Origin: Anaerolineae bacterium
GTDB lineage: Bacteria; Chloroflexota; Anaerolineae; SpSt-313
Reading direction: 5' to 3'
Assembly (NCBI GenBank): GCA_023511475.1
Contig: JAIMBM010000184.1
Span: forward strand, 1 to 6,481
DNA length: 6,481 nt
In this document: positions 1 to 5,086 of the stretch, piece by piece
Position numbering within the stretch: the first letter of the stretch is position 1
How the letters are laid out: each line of letters begins with the position of its first letter
Program-made: the position numbers and the translations under genes
The notes under the pieces: generated by a model
What the model saw: the letters and a program-made list of their open reading frames with translations, nothing else
What the model was told of the DNA's origin: nothing
Databases searched by the model: none

Positions 1-17
1 CCCCCTTTATCTGGATT

Positions 18-58
18 CCCCGCCCCCGCGGCGGCGGGGGCGGGGTTAGGGGTGGGGG
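18..58. other. GC hairpin overlapping a G-quadruplex motif
   Basis: Positions 18-29 are an exact reverse complement of 34-45, giving a 12-bp stem of only G-C pairs with a 4-nt loop (ggcg). The plus strand also carries four G-runs at 36-40, 42-45, 49-52 and 54-58, separated by loops of 1, 3 and 1 nt, which is a very strong intramolecular quadruplex pattern. The two structures compete, because the hairpin's 3' arm contains the first two G-runs. There is no U-tract on either side, so a canonical intrinsic terminator is not supported. It could mark the end of a gene to the left of the window. The rest of 1-123 shows nothing else I can support. Confidence 0.5.
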
Positions 59-123
59 TAACACCGCAGCGGAAGTTGCGGCTGCCAGCATGCGAGTCTG
101 AAGGGTCGCGCGGTCGTTCGCGA

Positions 124-152
124 TTGACAGAGGTGCCGTTCCGTGCTATAGT
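124..152 (+). promoter_or_regulatory. Sigma-70-type promoter of the T-box/trpB2 transcript
   Basis: A perfect -35 box TTGACA (124-129) and a -10 box TATAGT (147-152) are separated by exactly 17 bp. TGC immediately precedes the -10 box, making it an extended -10. Transcription should start at about 158-160, just before the first T-box Stem I motifs. The match to housekeeping consensus is unusually good for GC-rich DNA, which fits a transcript controlled by attenuation rather than initiation. The same GTGCTATA core recurs at the other two promoters in this window. Confidence 0.85.
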
Positions 153-390
153 AAAACCAGAATACAAACCCAAAGACGCTGAACAGGACGAGTAGCCGCC
201 GGAGCGGGGTACAGAGAGTCGGGGAACGGTGGGAGCCCGATGCCAGCGCGGGCGGCGAATGGACCTGGGAGTTGTAGGCTGAACGGGGTTCCCTAGTAGG
301 CCGAGCCGGAGTCGCCACCGTTATCATGGCCGAGGGTATCGGATGCTCGTGCGAGCATCCCGTACCTGCTGAGGTGAGGCTGGCTTCTGC

Positions 391-427
391 AATGACCCGC
401 AGGCATTCACTGCGGGTCGTTTTGTTT
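391..427 (+). other. Stem III-like hairpin followed by a U-rich run
   Basis: Positions 391-402 pair with 410-421 to form a 12-bp stem with one T-G wobble and a 7-nt loop (gcattca). T420-T423, then G, then T425-T427 follow. By position this is Stem III of the T-box, which normally sits just before the antiterminator. By shape it is also a credible intrinsic terminator, with a richer U-run than the T-box terminator downstream. The linker to the antiterminator (about 24 nt) is rather long for a Stem III. Confidence 0.6.
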
Positions 428-465
428 CTGGAGCTCAGCCTAATGCGGGTGGCACCGCGGGGGTG

Positions 466-503
466 AGCGCTCCCGTCCCGGAGAAGGGATGGGAGCGCTT
501 TCT
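466..503 (+). terminator. T-box intrinsic terminator
   Basis: The arms 466-479 and 486-499 form 14 consecutive pairs (one G-T wobble, 475/490) around a 6-nt loop. The stem is followed by TTTCT (499-503). The 5' arm overlaps the 3' arm of the antiterminator (470-479), so binding of uncharged tRNA to the UGGC bulge would free the polymerase to continue into trpB2. The U-tract is short and interrupted, so readthrough may be appreciable even when tRNA-Trp is charged. Confidence 0.88.
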
Positions 504-532
504 GGTTAGAGGGCCTGGCTGAGGAGGTGCTC

Positions 533-706
533 ATGACACGAAGTGCAGCCTGCCGAGTCGCCGCCGACAGAGGCTGCTGCGGAGAGCGAGCGATGCACGC
601 AGTCCGAGCGGAGCACGTTCGGGAGAATGATGAATCGCCAATGTCACACGCGCAGGCACATATAGGAGGAGAGCCATGTCCAAAGCAGACTCTATCCGCA
701 TTGTGA
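533..706 (+). CDS. Possible 57-codon leader ORF overlapping the trpB2 start
   Basis: A small reading frame starts at ATG 533, with GAGGAGG (521-527) five bases upstream, a near-ideal Shine-Dalgarno. It runs to TGA at 704-706, ending 31 bases past the first base of the trpB2 start codon, in a different frame. The product would begin MTRSAACRV and is rich in Arg, Ala and Cys. It has no Trp codon, no membrane segment and no family I recognise. It lies after the T-box terminator, so it would be translated only when readthrough occurs. The initiation signal is the only support; the codons do not look clearly protein-like. It could couple translation to trpB2 or be chance. A hairpin (545-551 with 571-577, plus inner 557-560 with 565-568) lies inside it and lacks a U-tract. 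Confidence 0.25.
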   Translation: MTRSAACRVAADRGCCGERAMHAVRAEHVRENDESPMSHAQAHIGGEPCPKQTLSAL

Positions 707-2046
707 TGTCTGATACTGAGATTCCTCAGGCCTGGTACAACATCGCCGCCGACATGCCGGTGCCGGTGCCGCCGCCGCTGCACCCTGGCACGGGCAAGCC
801 GATTGGCCCGCAGGACCTCGCGCCCCTCTTCGCCATGGAGCTGATCAAGCAGGAGGTGGCGACCGACCGCTTTATCCCCATTCCGGAGCCGGTGCGAGAG
901 GTCTACCGCCTGTGGCGGCCGACGCCCCTCATGCGGGCGCGCCGGCTGGAGCAGGCCCTCGACACTCCGGCGAGGATCTACTACAAGTACGAGGGCGTGA
1001 GCCCGGTGGGCAGCCACAAGCCCAACACTGCCGTCGCTCAGGCCTATTACAACAAGCAGGAGGGCATCCGCCGCCTGACCACCGAGACCGGCGCCGGGCA
1101 GTGGGGCTCGGCACTCTCCATGGCCTGCAACTTTTTCGGGCTGGAGTGCAAGGTCTACATGGTCAAGGTCTCCTACCAGCAGAAGCCGTACCGGCGGGTG
1201 CTTATGGAGAGCTTTGGGGCTACGGTCGTGCCCAGCCCATCGCTCGAGACAGAGGCTGGCCGCAGCGTCCTCGCAGGGGACCCCAACTCGCCAGGCTCGC
1301 TGGGCATCGCCATCAGCGAGGCGGTTGAGGAGGCCGTGCGGCGAGAGGACGCACACTACTCCCTTGGCAGCGTGCTCAACCACGTCCTGATGCACCAGAC
1401 GGTGATCGGGGAGGAGGCGCTCAAGCAGATGGCGTTGGCCGACGCCTACCCCGATGTGGTCATCGGCTGCGTGGGCGGAGGCTCGAACTTTGCCGGGCTG
1501 GCCTTCCCCTTCCTCAGGGAGCGGCTGCAGAAGGGGCTGAAGACCCGCTTCGTGGCGGTTGAGCCAACGGCGTGCCCCAGCCTGACCAAGGGCCTCTACG
1601 CCTATGACTATGGGGACACAGTCGGCATGGCCCCGCTCGTCAAGATGCACACCCTCGGGCACACCTTCGTCCCGGCGGGGATCCACGCCGGGGGGCTGCG
1701 CTACCACGGGATGGCACCGCAGATATCGGCCCTCGTCAAGGGAGGGTACATCGAGGCGGTGGCGTACCCCCAGAACCCTGTCTTTGAGGCGGCGGCCCTC
1801 TTCACCAGACAGGAGGGAATCCTGCCGGCGCCGGAATCGGCGCACGCGATCCGCGCGGCCATCGACGAGGCGCTGAAGGCGAAGGAGGCGGGTGAGGCGC
1901 GCACGATCCTCTTCAACCTCAGCGGCCACGGACACTTTGACCTCGGAGCCTACGACTCGTATCTGCATGGTCAGCTCCAGGACTATGAGTATCCAGAGGA
2001 GAAGGTCAGGGAAGCGCTGGCCGTGCTGCCCAAAGTCGAGGGATGA
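676..2046 (+). CDS. trpB: Tryptophan synthase beta chain, TrpB2 type
   Basis: This is a cytoplasmic PLP enzyme that condenses L-serine with indole to give L-tryptophan. At 456 aa it is longer than the roughly 400 aa of classical TrpB1, with the extended N-terminus typical of TrpB2. The Schiff-base lysine is K115 in GSHKPNT. ETGAGQW (137-143) has Trp where TrpB1 has His, a TrpB2 signature. The phosphate-binding glycine loop is GGGSN (267-271). EGILPAPESAHA (380-391) and SGHGHFD (416-422) are the TrpB2 forms of the C-terminal motifs. The start is fixed by AGGAGG (664-669) six bases before the ATG. No trpA is adjacent. Family knowledge holds that TrpB2 enzymes generally do not form the stable TrpA complex and act on free indole, so indole salvage or a loose TrpA partnership are both possible. 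Transcription is gated by the upstream Trp T-box. The following genes make serine, its co-substrate. Confidence 0.95.
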   Translation: MSKADSIRIVMSDTEIPQAWYNIAADMPVPVPPPLHPGTGKPIGPQDLAPLFAMELIKQEVATDRFIPIPEPVREVYRLWRPTPLMRARRLEQALDTPARIYYKYEGVSPVGSHKPNTAVAQAYYNKQEGIRRLTTETGAGQWGSALSMACNFFGLECKVYMVKVSYQQKPYRRVLMESFGATVVPSPSLETEAGRSVLAGDPNSPGSLGIAISEAVEEAVRREDAHYSLGSVLNHVLMHQTVIGEEALKQMALADAYPDVVIGCVGGGSNFAGLAFPFLRERLQKGLKTRFVAVEPTACPSLTKGLYAYDYGDTVGMAPLVKMHTLGHTFVPAGIHAGGLRYHGMAPQISALVKGGYIEAVAYPQNPVFEAAALFTRQEGILPAPESAHAIRAAIDEALKAKEAGEARTILFNLSGHGHFDLGAYDSYLHGQLQDYEYPEEKVREALAVLPKVEG

Positions 2047-2083
2047 GTGGAAAGCCGGGGTCGCTCGGCAGACCGCCATGGGG

Positions 2084-2138
2084 GCGAGGCCGGGGCTCTG
2101 GTGCGTGGGCGAGGCCTGGCACCGGAGCCCGGCCTCGC
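2084..2138 (+). terminator. Long GC hairpin downstream of trpB2, no U-tract
   Basis: The arms 2084-2104 and 2119-2138 form 20 pairs with one bulged G (2092) and one T-G wobble (2099/2124) around a 14-nt loop. It lies 38 nt after the trpB2 stop and before the next promoter, so a role as transcript end or 3' stabiliser of the trpB2 mRNA is plausible. No T-run follows (ggagcacg), so it is not a canonical intrinsic terminator. The word GCGAGGCC occurs at 2084 and again in the loop at 2109, so the 3' arm has a partial alternative partner. Confidence 0.5.
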
Positions 2139-2164
2139 GGAGCACGCCCGCAGGGTTCGTAGCC

Positions 2165-2193
2165 TTGCCCGGAGGGCCCAAGTGTGCTATACT
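2165..2193 (+). promoter_or_regulatory. Promoter of the aminotransferase-serA unit
   Basis: The -35 box TTGCCC (2165-2170) and the -10 box TATACT (2188-2193) have a 17-bp spacer, and TGC precedes the -10 box. The stretch GTGCTATACT (2184-2193) matches the trpB2 promoter's GTGCTATAGT at nine of ten bases. Transcription should begin at about 2200, leaving a 5' untranslated leader of roughly 200 nt. This makes serine-gene expression largely independent of the Trp T-box upstream. Confidence 0.75.
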
Positions 2194-2199
2194 CGCGGC

Positions 2200-2398
2200 G
2201 GAAGAAGCCACGCTCCAGAGTTGGAGCAGCCTCCCCCGCAGTTGTGGCACCACCACGGATGGTACCTCCCAGTGCAGGGCATCCCACATCGGCGTCCAAC
2301 GGGAAGATGCAGGGCGCGCTGTCGTGCTTTCAGAGCCCGTCTCCTGCCCCGGGCGCCGCTACGACAAAGCCATACACAACAAGAGCGAGGCTAAGGAG
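2200..2398 (+). other. Long 5' leader of the aminotransferase gene, class not recognised
   Basis: About 200 nt lie between the predicted start site and the start codon. Possible helices are: 2212-2217 with 2222-2227 (perfect 6-bp stem, 4-nt loop); 2244-2247 with 2253-2256; and a nested pair of 2291-2297 with 2351-2357 (7 bp) enclosing 2299-2303 with 2336-2340 (5 bp). The 8-mer TGCAGGGC occurs at 2273 and 2309. I do not recognise a riboswitch class. In DNA this GC-rich, short helices arise easily by chance. It is unlikely to be coding: the frame that runs through it in phase with the aminotransferase lacks an aminotransferase-like N-terminus. Confidence 0.35.
2387..2398 (+). promoter_or_regulatory. 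Ribosome binding site with unusual spacing
   Basis: AAGGAG (2393-2398) abuts the aminotransferase ATG at 2399 with no spacer. A weaker GAGG (2387-2390) lies 8 nt from the ATG and may be the working Shine-Dalgarno. The start is nevertheless secure, because the encoded MNLRVPGPTPLPP is the typical N-terminus of this family. Confidence 0.5.
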
Positions 2399-3481
2399 AT
2401 GAATCTGCGAGTACCTGGGCCGACACCGCTACCACCTCAGGTGCGGGAGGCATCGGCGGCCGACATGATCAACCATCGAGGGCCGGAGTTCAGGGAGCTG
2501 CTCGGGTCGGTTGCGGCCGACCTGCGGCACATCTTCCAGACGGACAACGAGGTGGTGATTGTGACCGGCTCGGGTACGGGCGGCCTTGAGGCCGCCATCG
2601 TCAACCTGATCAGCCCCGGTGACCGTGTGATCGCCGCTACCTGTGGCGTCTTTGGCGAGCGTTTCGCCGCGATTGCCCAGGCGTTCGGCGCCGAGGTCGT
2701 CAACCTGTCGACACCCTGGGGGGAGGCCATCGATCCCCTCGAGCTCGAGGCAGCCCTCGATCGTACTTCGGACGCGCAGCTGGTCCTCGTGACCCACAAC
2801 GAGACGTCCACGGGCGTCACCAACGACCTGCGCTCCCTGTCGGAAGTTGTCCGTGCGCGTCGGCGAGGCGGCAGGCCGCTGCTAGTGGTCGACGGAATCT
2901 CATCCGTCGGCGCGATCCCGCTGCCGACCGATGCCTGGGAGTGCGACGTGGTCGTCACGGCCTCGCAGAAGGCCTGGATGGCTCCCCCCGGGCTGGCGAT
3001 GCTGAGCGTGAGCGCCCGGGCCTGGGAGGCGATGGAACGCGCGACCTGCCCACGCTTCTACTGGGATCTGCGCGCCGCCCGCCGCTACGCCGAGCGCGGG
3101 CAGACGCCCTGGACCCCCGCCGTGGGCGTGCTCTACGGTCTCCGGGTGGCGCTGAAGATGATGCGTGCCGAGGGGTTGGAGGCGATCTACGCGCGGCACC
3201 GGCGCGTGGGGCAGCGCATGCGGGAGGGCGCCCGGGCGTTGGGGCTGGAACTCTATGCGAACCCGGCCTATGCCTCCGACACAGTGACGGCGCTCCGTGT
3301 GCCTTCTGGCGCCGATGGCGAGGCGTTGGTCGCCCGGCTGCGCGAGCAGGGCGTCGTCGTGGCCGGCGGGCAGGGGAAACTGAAGGGCCAGGTGCTGCGC
3401 GTCGGGCATATGGGCTATGTCGACGTCGGTGACATCGAGCAGGTGCTCGAGGCCCTCGGGAGAGCATTGGCTTTGGGGTGA
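2399..3481 (+). CDS. Class V aminotransferase (alanine-glyoxylate/serine-pyruvate family)
   Basis: This 360-aa fold-type I PLP enzyme transfers an amino group between an amino acid and a 2-oxo acid. Family signatures in order: PGPTPLPP (6-13); INHRGPEF (24-31); the cofactor phosphate-binding GSGTGGLEAA (57-66); HNETSTG (133-139); VDGISS (164-169), whose D165 should contact the PLP ring nitrogen; and the Schiff-base K191 in ASQKAW. LRVGHMG (333-339) supplies the likely carboxylate-binding R334. Length and start match the family. Its stop overlaps the region where serA begins, so the two are almost certainly co-transcribed and translationally coupled. Family members act as alanine-glyoxylate, serine-pyruvate or serine-glyoxylate aminotransferases. 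A class V enzyme in methanogens has been described as a phosphoserine aminotransferase. Next to serA and with no serC in view, a role converting phosphohydroxypyruvate to phosphoserine is a reasonable inference. Glyoxylate or pyruvate transamination remains possible. Confidence 0.9.
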   Translation: MNLRVPGPTPLPPQVREASAADMINHRGPEFRELLGSVAADLRHIFQTDNEVVIVTGSGTGGLEAAIVNLISPGDRVIAATCGVFGERFAAIAQAFGAEVVNLSTPWGEAIDPLELEAALDRTSDAQLVLVTHNETSTGVTNDLRSLSEVVRARRRGGRPLLVVDGISSVGAIPLPTDAWECDVVVTASQKAWMAPPGLAMLSVSARAWEAMERATCPRFYWDLRAARRYAERGQTPWTPAVGVLYGLRVALKMMRAEGLEAIYARHRRVGQRMREGARALGLELYANPAYASDTVTALRVPSGADGEALVARLREQGVVVAGGQGKLKGQVLRVGHMGYVDVGDIEQVLEALGRALALG

Positions 3482-3482
3482 G
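3475..3482 (+). promoter_or_regulatory. Ribosome binding site deciding the serA start
   Basis: GGGGTGAG (3475-3482) lies within the last codons and stop of the aminotransferase and 4 nt before ATG 3487. The alternative GTG at 3478 would overlap the TGA by the GTGA arrangement. It has only GGGAGAG (3458-3464) about 13 nt upstream, a poor spacing. I therefore prefer 3487. Confidence 0.55.
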
Positions 3483-3486
3483 TGAG

Positions 3487-5061
3487 ATGGCCAGGGTATT
3501 GGTCACCGAACCGCTGGCGGAGGAAGCGCTGGCCCGTCTGCGGGCCAGCGTCGAGGTTGACGTGCGCGAGGGGCTCGGCCCTGAGGAGCTGGAGCGGATC
3601 ATCGGCGAGTACGACGCGCTTATCGTCCGCAGCCGCACCAGGGTGACAGAGGCCGTCCTCAGGGCTGGGTCGCGACTCCAGATTGTGGCCCGGGCTGGCT
3701 CCGGGGTGGACAACATCGATGTCGAAGCGGCGACCCGCCGCGGCGTGCTTGTCGTGAACGCGCCGGATGGCAACACCGTGGCGGTGGCCGAGCATGCCCT
3801 GGGGCTCATGCTGGCGCTGGTACGGCACATCGCGGCCGCCGATGCCGCCATCAAGGCCGGATGCTGGCCGAAGGGTAACCTGATGGGAGCAGAGCTGCGC
3901 GGCAAGACGCTCGGGATCATCGGCCTCGGGCGGATCGGCACGGCGCTGGCCCGGCGCGCGGCCGCTCTGGAGATGCGCATCATCGCGCATGATCCGTTCG
4001 TGTCCGTGGAGCACGCGGCCCGCCTCGGGGTCGAGATGATGCCCCTCGATGACCTGCTTCGGCAGGCCGACGTCGTGTCGGTCCACATCCCCGGCGGCGA
4101 GCACACGCGAAAGCTCCTCAACGCCCAAAAGCTGGCGCTGATGAAGCCAACCGCCTACCTCATCAACTGTGCACGTGGCGGCATCGTGGACGAGGAGGCG
4201 CTGGAGGCCGCGTTGGCCGAAGGGCGACTCGCTGGAGCGGCGCTGGACGTGTTCAGCCGGGAGCCGCCCGTGGGGTTGGAGCTGGTCAAGTCGCCCAAGA
4301 CGGTCTGCACGCCCCATCTGGCAGCCTCGACTGAAGAGGCACAGCGGACCTGCAGCCTCGAAGTCGCAGAGCAGGTGCTGGACGTGCTCAGCGGCAGGCC
4401 GGCCCGCTGCGCCGTCAACGCCCCGGCGCTCTCCAGCGACGAGATGGCCAAGCTGGGGCCGTATATCGACCTGGCGACCCGGCTTGGGTCCTTCTACGGA
4501 CAGATGACAGGGAACAGCATCCAGCGGCTTGAGCTTATCTATGCCGGCGAGCCAGCCCGCTACGACACGGGCCCGCTCCGCGCTGGCGTGCTGATGGGCT
4601 TCCTCAGGCTGGTGGCCGACGAGCCGGTGAACCTGGTGAACGCCGTCGCGATTGCGGCGAGCCGGGGCATCGCCATCGCCGAGCGTCGCGAGCCGGATGC
4701 CGAGAGCTACACCAACCTGCTCAAGGTGCAGGCGTCCACCACCCGCGGCGAGCACCTGGTCGCGGGCAGCATCGTACGGGGCCGTCCGCGGGCGGTCTGC
4801 GTGGATGGGTTCTGGCTGGACTTTCCCCTCGAGGGGCACCTGCTCGTCAGCGAGCATGTCGAGCAGCCCGGCATCCTCGGCCAGATGGGGACGATCCTCG
4901 GCGAGGGCGGGGTCAATATCTCCTTCGTGCAGGTCGGACGCTGGGGCCGGGGCTCGAGGGGTGTGATGGTGCTGGGCCTCGACGACGTGGTGCCGCCCGG
5001 GCTGCTGGACCGCATCCGGGCGATGCCGAGCATCCGCTCGGCGCGGCTGATCAGGATCTGA
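3487..5061 (+). CDS. serA: D-3-phosphoglycerate dehydrogenase, long form with ACT domain
   Basis: This enzyme oxidises 3-phosphoglycerate to 3-phosphohydroxypyruvate with NAD+, the first committed step of serine synthesis in the cytoplasm. With the ATG start it has 524 aa, matching the long form: catalytic and nucleotide-binding domains, an intervening ASB domain (about 315-445), then a C-terminal ACT domain (about 450-524). The dinucleotide loop is GLGRIG (146-151), with D169 ending the second strand in IIAHDPF. The catalytic triad is R230 (NCARGG), E259 (SREPP) and H277 (CTPHLAAST). The ACT segment reads HVEQPGILGQMG, then GVNI. Compared with the serine-binding pocket of the mycobacterial enzyme (from memory), the Asn is kept, but the Asp is Glu (E459) and the Tyr is His (H457), so serine feedback may differ. 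GTG 3478 is an alternative start adding three residues. It is the second gene of the unit and has no promoter of its own. Confidence 0.95.
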   Translation: MARVLVTEPLAEEALARLRASVEVDVREGLGPEELERIIGEYDALIVRSRTRVTEAVLRAGSRLQIVARAGSGVDNIDVEAATRRGVLVVNAPDGNTVAVAEHALGLMLALVRHIAAADAAIKAGCWPKGNLMGAELRGKTLGIIGLGRIGTALARRAAALEMRIIAHDPFVSVEHAARLGVEMMPLDDLLRQADVVSVHIPGGEHTRKLLNAQKLALMKPTAYLINCARGGIVDEEALEAALAEGRLAGAALDVFSREPPVGLELVKSPKTVCTPHLAASTEEAQRTCSLEVAEQVLDVLSGRPARCAVNAPALSSDEMAKLGPYIDLATRLGSFYGQMTGNSIQRLELIYAGEPARYDTGPLRAGVLMGFLRLVADEPVNLVNAVAIAASRGIAIAERREPDAESYTNLLKVQASTTRGEHLVAGSIVRGRPRAVCVDGFWLDFPLEGHLLVSEHVEQPGILGQMGTILGEGGVNISFVQVGRWGRGSRGVMVLGLDDVVPPGLLDRIRAMPSIRSARLIRI

Positions 5062-5086
5062 CTGCAGCGCCTGTTTCCAGAAGCGT
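5062..5086. other. 25-nt convergent gap between serA and folC
   Basis: Only 25 bases separate the two stop codons. There is no stem-loop with a T-run on either strand; the best pairing is a CTG/CAG turn too weak to count. Transcripts from the two sides probably run into the opposing gene. Confidence 0.5.

Larger units (their letters stand above)
160..503 (+). promoter_or_regulatory. T-box riboswitch sensing uncharged tRNA-Trp
   Basis: This leader RNA reads the charging state of tRNA-Trp and controls transcription into trpB2. Stem I motifs appear in canonical order: a GA/K-turn-like segment (about 175-190), AGTA (191-194), AGAGAG (213-218), the distal-loop GGTG (228-231), and the specifier loop GAA-TGG-A with the UGG Trp codon at 260-262. 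Stem I closes near CCGTTATC (318-325). A perfect hairpin at 341-360 resembles Stem II and the 391-421 hairpin resembles Stem III. The T-box bulge TGGCACC lies at 450-456. The variable base of UGGN is C453, which would pair with discriminator G73, the usual base in bacterial tRNA-Trp (established knowledge). The antiterminator would pair 447-449 with 477-479 and 457-463 with 470-476. This excludes the terminator at 466-499. Motifs and alternative pairings are seen directly; the ligand is inferred from the specifier codon. Confidence 0.93.

Noticed and set aside
545..577. Hairpin upstream of trpB2 as a second attenuator
   Set aside because: The 7-bp outer stem with a loose interior has no following T-run, so a terminator is not supported.
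2245..2251. TGGCACC in the aminotransferase leader, suggesting a second (serine) T-box
   Set aside because: The flanking GGG/GCG context, antiterminator helices, terminator and Stem I motifs are all absent, so the 7-mer alone is not enough.
46..2289. A 747-codon open frame on the minus strand covering trpB2 and its leader
   Set aside because: It is antisense to a clearly recognised trpB2 and to the T-box leader, its product matches no family I know, and long antisense frames are common in GC-rich DNA.
1892..2398. Upstream in-frame extension of the aminotransferase into trpB2
   Set aside because: The extension overlaps trpB2 in another frame, crosses the promoter at 2165-2193, and the family N-terminus begins exactly at 2399.
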